Source: Chitinophaga sp. CF118 (GTDB lineage: Bacteria > Bacteroidota > Bacteroidia > Chitinophagales > Chitinophagaceae). Taken from it: a DNA stretch of 64,000 nt. Numbering within the stretch: the first letter of the stretch is position 1; every line of letters starts with the position of its first letter. The notes below the pieces were generated by a model. It ran no database searches, had not been told where the DNA came from, and saw only the letters and a program-made list of their open reading frames with translations. Both the position numbers and the translations under genes were made by a program. Shown in pieces: positions 39,101-47,679 of the stretch. The DNA is taken from positions 2,011 to 66,010 of the forward strand of contig NZ_FOMK01000008.1 in the NCBI RefSeq assembly GCF_900112615.1. Reading direction: 5' to 3'.

Positions 39101-40472
39101 CAAACTGGTTAATGGTATGTATAACGCCATCGGACAAACGATGCCCACAGCCAGCGCGTTAACAACCGGTACTTATAAAGTGATCATTACAGACGCAAAT
39201 AATATTAATAAAACATCCGACTCATTCCTGCTCGTTGAGCCGGACCTGCTGCAGGTACAACTGGCCACCACACCGGTAACCTGCGCCAGCGGACAGGATG
39301 GTGCGGTAACCACCACGGTTACCGGTGGCACTGCCCCTTTCCGTTATGAATGGACCAATGGCGAAACCACCAGTAATATCAGCAACTTAATAGAAGGTTC
39401 TTACCTGGTGTTTGTAAAAGACGTACGCGGCTGCGAAGCACAAAACAACGCAGATGTATTTATACCCAATGGCATGGTGGTAAATGCAGACATCATATCG
39501 CCTATCTGTGCGGGTAATTGCGACGGCGCTATTAACACGCTGATCAGCGGGGGCATTCCACCCTATCAGTATGAGTGGAGTAATGGTGCCATCAGCAATA
39601 GAATAGACCAGCTGTGTGCGGGCAAATATACCCTTACCATCCTGGACGCCAACAATTGTAAACGTGTGCAATCCTTTAACCTGCCAGACCCACCGCCGCT
39701 CCAGGTGAGGCTGGGGGCCGACAAAACCCTCTGTAACGATCAGAGTTATACGTTAAATGCTGCTATAACAGATCCCGCAGCTACTTATACCTGGGGTGGC
39801 GAGCCCGCCTTCCAGGCGGCTACGCCACAGGTTACGTTCAGTAATAGCGGGCAGTACTGGGTAAGCGTTATGGACGGTAAAGGCTGTATAGGCCGTGATA
39901 CCATCAGTATACAACAGGTGAAAACGGATATAGCGGCCAAATTTGTGGTATCCACACAGGTATTCCGCAATGACGATGTATCGCTGATCAATATCAGCAC
40001 TCCTCTGCCGGAGCGTACCGAATGGGAAATACCAACCAACCAGAACATTACCATGTTACAGAACACAGCGCTACTGGCAGAGCTGCGCTTTGCGGACACG
40101 GGTGTGTATCGCATCCGCCTGCATTCCTATACCGGCGAATGTGAACAGGTGTTTACCAAAGATATTGCCGTGCTGGAACCACAATCCCTGCCGGCTCCCG
40201 GAGGTGCACAGCAGCCGTTCATCACCACATTTGAAGTATCGCCCAACCCTAATACCGGGCAATTCAGCGTACGTGTGACATTGGATAAAGCGGCGGAGAT
40301 AAGGCTGCGCATGTTCAACATCATTAGTAACCAGATGGTGAATGACCGTAAGGAAAACTCAGCCTCACAATTCAACATACCGTACCAGCTGAATATAACG
40401 GCAGGCACCTATGTGCTATTGCTGGAAACGCCTCTGGGCAGTGCGATAAGGAAGATCATCATCACCCAATAA
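36120..40472 (+). CDS. SprB-repeat surface protein with type A T9SS sorting tail
   Basis: 1450 residues. Signal peptide ending at L-A-A-Q; an N-terminal domain of about 220 residues shared with the truncated copy; an Ig-like region; then seven to nine SprB-type repeats, each marked by C-x-x-x-x-D-G-x-I/L-x-x-x-I-S-G-G and Y-x-Y-x-W-S-N-G (for example C-Y-D-G-S-D-G-G and C-A-G-N-C-D-G-A). A last Ig-like unit starts R-L-G-A-D-K-T-L-C. The C-terminal about 80 residues are a Por_Secre_tail domain (F-E-V-S-P-N-P-N-T-G-Q-F, ending K-I-I-I-T-Q). The tail predicts export by T9SS and anchoring to the surface. SprB repeats are known from Flavobacterium gliding adhesins. The next gene starts 3 bp after the stop codon. 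Confidence 0.9.
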   Translation: MRPMIKRALFLLFLPLLVFTIRLAAQNPTAVYELTVKCDIMGFGTATCGSLYEVYAIMDHGGSRLISSGSLDGIGDGEPWYFPAKTITFTSDNPVKGIAVYGKRKSSCNKTQESKELDYMFPPGDHTCFSTRVGGMFAGYHSESTLFIDIKPVSNAYELQMQTTEVYPSSLQLDYNVIAHYTDGTQNEIFAFVSTALPSAWDVINRTGSVIHSSPKQITSIEVNSTWVRSFPWTDVKRSATFPVSHTGQDFTGDINNPFVSSMDPSSKIHVTYRKVMNDLVYDGTSPNILPTDAEIRIIGTPGIPNQQYLWQYSADNGPWTKAPDNKPGSNVLQVSGKSLLGNDWEKYLTKQIRVRMLPVCAQDRESGTITLDYRLESPHITNIIPKKISCNGASDGGFTVIFDRPAYTGETINVEVKDLKNVIGGTLPNQIGVTMGPNQTYTWPSNTLFASNFQVKVTGNINNTNSYSDASTFEFQLDEPTPVTFSTPAPIAAKCYDGSDGGINLNISGGAGGYVASYKGVTDNDYLTQPFTQNTITGLAKRDYLIKVKDQNGCSGHTAAGDEEISFSVKQPDAPLAVDATSIIDPKAFGYSDGSITVHLKGGTPKPDGSYDVEWRKADGTLLTPVNTVDGNGIYTTTISNQPDGDYTLIVTDGNYYAAATDSRTGCALNNTFTLTQPPLLVANIQIADSVSCTGKADGTLTAIISGGIPFKTAPHYTYEWYQVVNGATVPIGQTDSTAVDLPAGQYLVKATDANGITILSDTTDLIDPAPLQVQFNTTPATCYDGSNGALKALVSGGTTPYKYNWSNSSQAAYNTGLHAGTYTVNIIDYHSCPVSGDSAVEQPAAPIQVAQRLLTQPLAYGYSDGSIKILLQGGTAKADGSYNVSWKRANGTLMGNGTGQVVAGGYENVLSGIPAGNYTVTITDAQYTGPDLNMEGCTLTVDFKLDEPAPLQVTVAEQRYVSCKGAADGMLTATANGGVHIYGPLPYRFAWYKLVNGMYNAIGQTMPTASALTTGTYKVIITDANNINKTSDSFLLVEPDLLQVQLATTPVTCASGQDGAVTTTVTGGTAPFRYEWTNGETTSNISNLIEGSYLVFVKDVRGCEAQNNADVFIPNGMVVNADIISPICAGNCDGAINTLISGGIPPYQYEWSNGAISNRIDQLCAGKYTLTILDANNCKRVQSFNLPDPPPLQVRLGADKTLCNDQSYTLNAAITDPAATYTWGGEPAFQAATPQVTFSNSGQYWVSVMDGKGCIGRDTISIQQVKTDIAAKFVVSTQVFRNDDVSLINISTPLPERTEWEIPTNQNITMLQNTALLAELRFADTGVYRIRLHSYTGECEQVFTKDIAVLEPQSLPAPGGAQQPFITTFEVSPNPNTGQFSVRVTLDKAAEIRLRMFNIISNQMVNDRKENSASQFNIPYQLNITAGTYVLLLETPLGSAIRKIIITQ

Positions 40473-40475
40473 TCA

Positions 40476-42755
40476 TTGAAGTTGACAGCGAAACGCAGTA
40501 TACAAATAGTCGTGGGCATATTATTATGCATAATATGCCACCCGCTTGCCGCACAGCAATATCCTGTGAAAGTGCAGGTACAGACCCTGCAGCCGGTATC
40601 CGCACAGCTCAGCAACCTGTATAACGGCTCACAGGCCAGGATGATCGTTACCCTGCTGAATACCGATTTGCAACAGCCAACGATGAACGTGCGGTTGCGA
40701 CTGAACATAAAGGGTACTACGGTGGCCTTGCGCAACCGCGACTATGGTTCCTATCCTTTGTTACAGCTGGACGCCGGGTTGCCGGTACAGCTGTCGCTGA
40801 ACGATCTGGCGCCCTATTTTGACCTGAACAACATGGAAATATCCGGCATACCTGGTTCGCAGATACAACAGAGCGGCAAACTACCGGATGGTTTTTACAC
40901 CTTTTGCGTGGATGTGGTGGAGGCCAGCAGCGGACGACTGGTAAGCAATGAAAAGCAGAGCTGCTCCCCTCCAGCATGGATCGCCACCAGCGATCCACCT
41001 TTGCTGAACCTGCCACGTAAAGGAGAAGCCGTGGCCTTCCGCGAACCGTTAAACATTGTGTTCAACTGGACACCCCGGCATTTGGGCAGCCCCAATGCCG
41101 CTTTCCTGACGGAATACGAGTTTACAATGGTGGAATTATGGGATACGACCATTTTACCGGAAGCCGGTTTTGGCACCATGCCGCCATTGTACCAGACCAC
41201 CACGAACGCCACTACTTTATTATACGGCCCGGCCGAACCACCTCTGCTACCCGGTAAACGCTATAGCTGGCGGATACGCGCGATAGCCAAACAAGGTGTC
41301 GATGAATTTGAAATATTCACCAATCATGGTTTTAGCGAGATCTTCTACTTCTCCCTGCAGGAAGATTGTCAGCCCCCTCAACAGGTAGCTGCCACCATAG
41401 CCAATGGCGAAGCTACCATTACCTGGGCGCCCCAGCCAAAGATGTTTGAATACCTGGTAGAATACCGGGAGCAGGATAATGACAAGGCAACATGGTTTAA
41501 CGTAAAAAGCAACGACCCCAGGGCAGTGATTCGCGATGCTATACCTGGTCATAAATATGAATACCGTGTAGGCGGCTCCTGTAGCCTTGGCAGTAAAACG
41601 CTCGGAGAATTACATGCTTTTGAGATGCCTGGAGATGCCGTGGATAGCGGTTCCTGTGGGCTCTTATCAGATATTAAGCTGGCCAACGACACCGCCTTAA
41701 AAACGCTGCAACCGGATGATCAGATCATGGCGGGCGATTTCCCGGTGCGGTTCATGACTTTAAAGAACAGTGGGGATTCGTACAGTGGTACGGGTTATAT
41801 CACAATCCCCTTCCTGGGGTATAACCGTGTGAAGGTGAAGTTTGACAACATACAGGTGAATACAGACCGGCAGTTGATGAAGGGAATGCTGATGACGACG
41901 TTTGATTCAACAAAACTGCAGGGAACGAATATTGACACGGTGATACAGGTGTTTGCCGACCTCGCCAGTGTAATCAATGACCTGGCACACTTGACGCTGG
42001 ATGCAGATTACCTGGCCGTAAAAGAGATGGCAGAGCAAATAAAGCAGTTGGCGGAAGAGGAGTTGCCGGAAGAGCTGAAAACACGTATTACTAAGGCTGC
42101 AGATAACCTGGTACAGGCAAAAGAGGAATATAATGAGGCGAAGAAGGAACTGGCTGATGCGAAGACGCCTGAAGAGAAAGCTGCGGCGGAGAAAAAGGTG
42201 AAAGATGCCGAGAAGAAATTTGACGATGCGAAGGAGGAAGTGAAAGCGGTTACCGCGGAGAAGGCGGAGTTATTGAAAGGTGTAACAGACGTGATGTTAG
42301 CCGCCATTAAAGCTGTGAAAGAAGACGCGCAGAAATCGGAAAACGGCGCCGCAGATGCATATTCACAACAACAGAAACTTATGAAGGCGGAAGTGTATGA
42401 TAAACAAGGCCTCGACTCGGCGGTGACAGTTCAGGACATTGAAGATCTGGGTGGACTCCAGGAGATCCTGAAAGAAGATGAGCTGTCGCCTTCTGCCCGT
42501 GCATTTGCACAGTTGGCAAAGGACTATAATGAAAAACAGCAGGCATTGCTTGCGTTGCGTTTGATCTTCTCTCTGTCAGATTATTATAAAGATGCTAACA
42601 CGCTGAGTACAGAACTGAAAAAGGACCTGGCGCTGGAAGGTAAAATACTGATCCGATCTATCATGGAAATGCATACCGCCAGAAGTAGCAAGGAGGACAT
42701 GATCAAATATGCAGCCACATATTTAAAGGAAAAAATTGCCAACTTATTTAAATAA
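40476..42755 (+). CDS. TANFOR-like exported protein with C-terminal coiled coil (TTG start)
   Basis: 759 residues. The start is a TTG at 40476: it gives a clean signal peptide (M-K-L-T-A-K-R-S-I-Q, cleavage at L-A-A-Q), while the next in-frame Met is inside the mature protein. Residues of about 28-290 resemble the TANFOR domain of Bacteroidota surface proteins (Y-N-G-S-Q-A-R-M-I-V-T-L-L-N, L-P-D-G-F-Y-T-F-C-V-D-V-V, F-N-W-T-P-R-H, Y-S-W-R-I-R-A). An FN3 unit follows at about 297-385, then a domain of about 100 residues (390-490), then a long charged helical region (about 500-650, rich in K-E-E-Y-N-E-A-K-K-E-L-like heptads) that should form a coiled-coil stalk. No sorting tail. The coiled coil suggests oligomerisation or a rigid extension. 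Confidence 0.82.
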   Translation: MKLTAKRSIQIVVGILLCIICHPLAAQQYPVKVQVQTLQPVSAQLSNLYNGSQARMIVTLLNTDLQQPTMNVRLRLNIKGTTVALRNRDYGSYPLLQLDAGLPVQLSLNDLAPYFDLNNMEISGIPGSQIQQSGKLPDGFYTFCVDVVEASSGRLVSNEKQSCSPPAWIATSDPPLLNLPRKGEAVAFREPLNIVFNWTPRHLGSPNAAFLTEYEFTMVELWDTTILPEAGFGTMPPLYQTTTNATTLLYGPAEPPLLPGKRYSWRIRAIAKQGVDEFEIFTNHGFSEIFYFSLQEDCQPPQQVAATIANGEATITWAPQPKMFEYLVEYREQDNDKATWFNVKSNDPRAVIRDAIPGHKYEYRVGGSCSLGSKTLGELHAFEMPGDAVDSGSCGLLSDIKLANDTALKTLQPDDQIMAGDFPVRFMTLKNSGDSYSGTGYITIPFLGYNRVKVKFDNIQVNTDRQLMKGMLMTTFDSTKLQGTNIDTVIQVFADLASVINDLAHLTLDADYLAVKEMAEQIKQLAEEELPEELKTRITKAADNLVQAKEEYNEAKKELADAKTPEEKAAAEKKVKDAEKKFDDAKEEVKAVTAEKAELLKGVTDVMLAAIKAVKEDAQKSENGAADAYSQQQKLMKAEVYDKQGLDSAVTVQDIEDLGGLQEILKEDELSPSARAFAQLAKDYNEKQQALLALRLIFSLSDYYKDANTLSTELKKDLALEGKILIRSIMEMHTARSSKEDMIKYAATYLKEKIANLFK

Positions 42756-42762
42756 TAGAAGA

Positions 42763-45700
42763 ATGAGGAGCTTTCTTCACCGCATAATAATATCCCTGAG
42801 TGCACTGTTATTGTACATACCGGTTTTTGCCGCTTACCTGCCGGCAGACTCTGTAACGGAAAAGTACGTACGGGGCCTCGACAGCACTCTGCATCAGAGG
42901 ATCAGTGATAATACCACCACTCATGAAAAGGATTTCCTGGTGACGTATGATAACAAAGATTTCTTTCTTTCAGACTTTCGGAATAATGGAGAATATTTCT
43001 GGTTTCAAAAAGATTCTGAACAGGAAAAGCTGGTCAGGAAGGCTGTGAACGATGCTCAGTTGCTTACTGGTGGAAGCCAATTATATGTTGTGCTGGCATC
43101 CATTTATAATTTTGACAACCCGGAGAAGATCAGCGATCCGGATTGGAGCAGTATAAAAGAGAAAGGGAAATACGATGTTAAGAAGTATCTCGAGGATAAA
43201 TCACTGATTAAAAACATTATCCCTAATATCCAAACTCGCGTCAAACTGCCGGAGGGCGTTACCGCAATATATGTTATTAGCTTTTTTTCTGTTGAAAATG
43301 GGAAATATACCGTCACTCACCGCTGTATATATTCAGGTGCTGCTTCCCTGCTCAACAATGGATTCAAAGTAAACACTTCAGATCATGTATTTAATCATAA
43401 TACTGGAACCGATGACGTTAATGAGAAACGGCTGAATTTTCTTCTGCAGACGGTAAATCAGGCGGCTACTGCTATAGGGCAATTTAATGAGGAATTAAAG
43501 CGAGTGAACGAGTTGTTTGCCCAATTGCCTAAGGATTGCCTGGGAAGGAAATTTTTTGCTGATTACGATCCTTATTGCAAGGACAAGCTGGTCGTAAAAA
43601 AGTTGGCCCTATTGATCAATGAAATGGGGTATGATTTATATAACACATATCTTGTCGGTAAGAAGAATGCAGGTGGATTTGAAGCCAGTGTATTCACAAG
43701 TTTCTATAAAAGCTTGAATGATTTTAATGAAAAATATAAAAAGACCAGTGAAGAAATAAGAAAAGCCAGTACTCCCGGTGAAATTTTAAAAACGCTGAAT
43801 GCACTTACGCTAACTGAAATGAGTACTCTCAGCGATGAAGATCGCATTAAAGCTATCAACAAGCTGAATGAATATTCGGAGCTTATTGACGCCGCTACAT
43901 GGCAGTTGGCAAGTGTTGTACTAAAAACTGTCAATCCCGGTCTTTCAATGCCTGAAACAATCAATGAAGAGGCTTTAATGACCATGCTGATAATTACCAC
44001 CCCTGCCCCTCACCAACCAGCCTTGCTTGCGGCCCTGAAAGGCACAGACGGAAAATATCAGTTATTGAAAGACATCGTCTACAAAATAGATAATGGTCCT
44101 GTGGGAAGCTCGAACTATTCCATACTAACGGCATATCTGGCGGGTGCTGTTGTAGCCAATGCGAACGACAGGGATTTTCAATCGATATATGAGAATAACA
44201 GAATATATATCTGGGATGAACAGGGGCACTTGAAAAGTACTACATATAAGAATACAGGAATGTCCTCTACTAATAGTCAAGGCAACATCTCGAATTACTT
44301 TTCATCCTTTGTATACCAGCCAAACTATGACAAGAAAACGGGAATATCGCTGGCCCGGTTTCCTGTAGGCATTATTGAAACCAGGGACGCAACAGGGAGG
44401 GTAAAAATTACGGAAAATTACCCAGACGTTTATGACGACCCACAGGGTACGGAGCAGATCGATCCATTTGCGCTGATCATGGTTATACCCAGTGAGGCTA
44501 TTGACTACCATACCGGCTTAAAGCTTGATGCAGGTAAGATCAATATTATACCAGCATTGGTCCTACCATGGTATTTAAAAGCGCGCCGGAATCAACAGAT
44601 CAAAGATTTTGAGAACCTTGCGTTGTCGGGGTTTTTGACGTACACTGGCGTTGGCGCCATTATGAATGGTGCTACCTGGGGCGCCAAGCTACTTGCCGGA
44701 GTAGAATTGTTATTCAACCTTACTTACATAGCTGGAGAATACGACGGATTCAATAAATTTCTGCGTGATAATCTGGGAGATCGGGGTTGTGCGTTATTCA
44801 AAGCGGCTGAAATGGGGGTAGTCATCTTTTCTGCCGGCAGAGGAATGGTTGCACTAGGCAAGGGGAATTATGCCGCCTTGCAGGAGCTGAATAGATCTTT
44901 ACTGGAAGCTGTCAAGACCCATCCCGATTTTCTTGCGAAACTGCGCCTGTCTCACCCGGAAATATTCAAGCGATTACAAGCCTTGCTGGGAAATTCGGAA
45001 TTTGGCGCTGCCAATTTGCTTGAACTGGCTGCCAAAGAGAGTGAACTGGTAAAGCCATTGGAAGCGTTTTCAAACCGCGGGATTCCATTTAATGTTGCTG
45101 AAACCAGTCCTGCCACTGGCTCACTTTGGGCGGAGTGCCAGGTGAAATCGGGTTCCTGGGGCGCTGAGGGGATAGGTTATCGGCCACCTATTGGCAATTC
45201 AGGAGGTACAGCGGTGCTTGACGTAGTCAACACTAAACCCGCCACCTCCATGGTAAGAATGCTGGCAACACAAGCGTTACAAAACGTGGCTGCAGAAACT
45301 GGTGTCGCCAATGCGACTTATACAGTAATAAATCGGGCCGGCGCCACTGCCGGAATTGCACAGCAAGTTACAAAGTTGGCCAAAATCAGGTTCTATGAAA
45401 ACGCAGCAAAAGGCTCGCTGCTGGTCCTGCTGGTTGATGATGTCCAGAGCAGTGAAAGTTATGTATTATATGCCAAGGGTGAAGCCCAACAGCTGGTAGA
45501 AGCGCTGGCAAAAAATCAAGCAGGAACACAAACAGGTACACAAACCAGTCCCCAGACAGGTACACAAACAGGTACTCAAACCGGTACCCAGACACAAAAT
45601 CAGAACCCGTGCTCGCTATGTAATGTTGAACCATTGATATGTTCTCTCAGGGACATATCCAGATATGAGTTTAAGGTAAAAGCGCTTAGCGATCTGTGTG

Positions 45701-46671
45701 CGCAACTACCCGCTCCACAGTTAAACCCGGTATGCACAATGCTCCTGACGTTGACTCAGGATGAGTTAGACACTTTCCTTAGCGACCTGTTAGTCAATAC
45801 TCCTCCTGGTTATAACTGCACCCCCATCACTAGTTACCTGACGCAAAATATACGGTCACTCACTCCCGGTATCATTAAGGCCTGGCGGATATTCCGGAAT
45901 GCACCACGGCACTGCCTACGTGTAAGTCCTCCGCACTTGACAAAACTGCTAAAAGCCATGGAGAATTCCACGCTCAGCGCCGCACCATACTCTCTGACTG
46001 ACGAAAACTTTAGTAAAATTGCTTTTGCCTGCGGCAAACAAGGAACACAGGCCGTAGAAGTAGACAACGAAGTATTCCTAAACCTGGATGGATTTGCCAA
46101 CAAGCACTTTAGAATCGGCGACTTTACCGGGATAAAATCGAACCTCCAGAACCCCTCCCCGTTATACAGTGTGGTGGGGGCAAACTGGGTATTAAAATAC
46201 ATGCAAAACCACAGTGATGAATTTATAAATGCTACCGATATACGGTTTGAGTCGTCCACGGTTTTTGATGATGACGAGAAACGTATTTGCGACCTCTCCC
46301 TGCGCAATAACGGAGTTATTACGTATTACGAGTTCAAAAGTTATAAAACGTCCAGCCTGCGTAGCAGTAAATTTGCTGAACAGATTATAAAAGATATGTT
46401 AAGGGACGATGTGGATCATTACTCGCAGTTAAAATGGATATTTGATGGAAATAAAACAGACCGGGATGCAGTATATGGACGGATCAAAGAAGAGTTCTTG
46501 TTGGATAACAACCTCACACAACTCAATGTTCCAAAAATAAGAGCAATGTTCGAGGATATAGCAAAAGAAATAGGATATACCCAACCGATCACTAACAAAA
46601 GGCAAATACGTGCATTCATTTCGGGTAAAAACGATAAGTGGTTTGACGAAATATTTCAAGTAAAAAAATAA
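42763..46671 (+). CDS. Predicted polymorphic toxin with C-terminal PD-(D/E)xK-like nuclease domain
   Basis: 1302 residues from the ATG at 42763 (an upstream TTG at 42736 adds nine residues before the signal peptide). Order: signal peptide ending about V-F-A-A; a mainly helical N-terminal region to about 600; a hydrophobic stretch (about 620-690: G-A-I-M-N-G-A-T-W-G-A-K-L-L-A-G-V-E-L-L-F, and G-V-V-I-F-S-A-G-R-G-M); a mixed domain to about 915; a low-complexity linker of repeated G-T-Q-T (nt about 45523-45600); a Cys-rich start (C-S-L-C); and a C-terminal domain. The end carries Asp1177 (I-C-D-L-S-L), Glu1190 and Lys1192 (Y-Y-E-F-K), which fits the D-x(12)-E-x-K core of PD-(D/E)xK nucleases. 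No T9SS tail. The stop overlaps the next start (TAATG). The layout is that of a secreted polymorphic toxin; nuclease activity is inferred. Confidence 0.72.
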   Translation: MRSFLHRIIISLSALLLYIPVFAAYLPADSVTEKYVRGLDSTLHQRISDNTTTHEKDFLVTYDNKDFFLSDFRNNGEYFWFQKDSEQEKLVRKAVNDAQLLTGGSQLYVVLASIYNFDNPEKISDPDWSSIKEKGKYDVKKYLEDKSLIKNIIPNIQTRVKLPEGVTAIYVISFFSVENGKYTVTHRCIYSGAASLLNNGFKVNTSDHVFNHNTGTDDVNEKRLNFLLQTVNQAATAIGQFNEELKRVNELFAQLPKDCLGRKFFADYDPYCKDKLVVKKLALLINEMGYDLYNTYLVGKKNAGGFEASVFTSFYKSLNDFNEKYKKTSEEIRKASTPGEILKTLNALTLTEMSTLSDEDRIKAINKLNEYSELIDAATWQLASVVLKTVNPGLSMPETINEEALMTMLIITTPAPHQPALLAALKGTDGKYQLLKDIVYKIDNGPVGSSNYSILTAYLAGAVVANANDRDFQSIYENNRIYIWDEQGHLKSTTYKNTGMSSTNSQGNISNYFSSFVYQPNYDKKTGISLARFPVGIIETRDATGRVKITENYPDVYDDPQGTEQIDPFALIMVIPSEAIDYHTGLKLDAGKINIIPALVLPWYLKARRNQQIKDFENLALSGFLTYTGVGAIMNGATWGAKLLAGVELLFNLTYIAGEYDGFNKFLRDNLGDRGCALFKAAEMGVVIFSAGRGMVALGKGNYAALQELNRSLLEAVKTHPDFLAKLRLSHPEIFKRLQALLGNSEFGAANLLELAAKESELVKPLEAFSNRGIPFNVAETSPATGSLWAECQVKSGSWGAEGIGYRPPIGNSGGTAVLDVVNTKPATSMVRMLATQALQNVAAETGVANATYTVINRAGATAGIAQQVTKLAKIRFYENAAKGSLLVLLVDDVQSSESYVLYAKGEAQQLVEALAKNQAGTQTGTQTSPQTGTQTGTQTGTQTQNQNPCSLCNVEPLICSLRDISRYEFKVKALSDLCAQLPAPQLNPVCTMLLTLTQDELDTFLSDLLVNTPPGYNCTPITSYLTQNIRSLTPGIIKAWRIFRNAPRHCLRVSPPHLTKLLKAMENSTLSAAPYSLTDENFSKIAFACGKQGTQAVEVDNEVFLNLDGFANKHFRIGDFTGIKSNLQNPSPLYSVVGANWVLKYMQNHSDEFINATDIRFESSTVFDDDEKRICDLSLRNNGVITYYEFKSYKTSSLRSSKFAEQIIKDMLRDDVDHYSQLKWIFDGNKTDRDAVYGRIKEEFLLDNNLTQLNVPKIRAMFEDIAKEIGYTQPITNKRQIRAFISGKNDKWFDEIFQVKK

Positions 46672-47666
46672 TGTTTACGCTATATAACATATTAACAAAC
46701 ATAAAGTCTGTATTATACTACAGGAATAACCTTGTCATCGGTTCGGGAAAAGGAGGAATTGTAATGTACAACGAGGATTCACTGATTAAACTTAGCAGTA
46801 TTTCTCCTGATTATGCTTGCATATTTAATAACCACCTCCTGTTTCAGAAAGAGAGCGGCAGCTCCGTTTATTACCAGCGGCTAGACGAGCTGCAATCGGC
46901 TGTCGGTACTATTAAGGGCAGGTTCTTCCTCTACAATTACCAGGAAGATAACATGCAGTGTTATCTTCCTGGTAGAAACCTACTGTTTGAATTTGACGAA
47001 CATTTACAACCGACAGGCAGCTATAAAATAAAAAGCATTCCCAATGGGGTGTGGAATGGCAAACAGTATCACATGTATCCGCATATGAGTTGCTTTTCTC
47101 TGCAGGACCAAGTTCCAATATGGAAGGTGGAAAACGATGAGCAACTGATAAGGAAAATCACTCTACGCGACAAATATTTTTCAATAAAAAATGAGGTGGT
47201 AATACTCAGGTCTCCGTTTACAGATAACGCTAACTACCTGACAGGTCTCGACGCAGCCACCGGAACCATGCTTTGGCAACACCGGGACTATATGCCGGAT
47301 ATGACCTTTATTGATGGAAATATATATGTATACTACTACCTGACGAAGCCCCCTTTGGAAGGGCGGCTTCTTATCATAGACACAAAAACAGGGAACATTC
47401 TAAAGGACCTTGACCTTACAGAGGAACTCACCCGACGTTCCTTCAGGTTGTCAGATCACTATCATCTTGCCAAACAAGGCGCTTATCTGTATATAGCAGC
47501 CACTTACAACAAATCTGTACATATACTGAATATTGAAACAGGGCGTATTGAATGGTCGCATAAAGTGGATACAAAAGCAGATTGGCTGACTGGCATAACG
47601 GTGACTGACAATAATTTATTTGTTACAGATCAACTTGACGTGCTGCATATTTTTAAACGAAGCTGA
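46671..47666 (+). CDS. Beta-propeller-like cytoplasmic protein, candidate immunity protein
   Basis: 331 residues and no signal peptide, unlike all confident neighbours in the cluster. It reads as WD40/PQQ-like beta strands: V-I-G-S-G-K-G-G-I-V, L-T-G-L-D-A-A-T-G-T-M-L-W-Q-H, L-L-I-I-D-T-K-T-G-N-I-L-K-D-L, H-I-L-N-I-E-T-G-R-I-E-W-S-H-K, a likely partial or full propeller. No catalytic motif. The ATG shares its A with the toxin stop codon (TAATG), so the two are translated together. Coupled expression, cytoplasmic location and position right after a toxin-like C-terminus are the classic signs of an immunity gene. The local sequence looks more A/T-rich than the downstream genes, which would fit exchange as a cassette. 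It could instead be an assembly factor. Confidence 0.65.
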   Translation: MFTLYNILTNIKSVLYYRNNLVIGSGKGGIVMYNEDSLIKLSSISPDYACIFNNHLLFQKESGSSVYYQRLDELQSAVGTIKGRFFLYNYQEDNMQCYLPGRNLLFEFDEHLQPTGSYKIKSIPNGVWNGKQYHMYPHMSCFSLQDQVPIWKVENDEQLIRKITLRDKYFSIKNEVVILRSPFTDNANYLTGLDAATGTMLWQHRDYMPDMTFIDGNIYVYYYLTKPPLEGRLLIIDTKTGNILKDLDLTEELTRRSFRLSDHYHLAKQGAYLYIAATYNKSVHILNIETGRIEWSHKVDTKADWLTGITVTDNNLFVTDQLDVLHIFKRS

Positions 47667-47679
47667 TTTATTACAATCT

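Noticed and set aside
47620..47679. Longer N-terminus of the PKD lipoprotein
   Set aside because: It overlaps the previous gene and hides the lipoprotein signal that begins at 47680.
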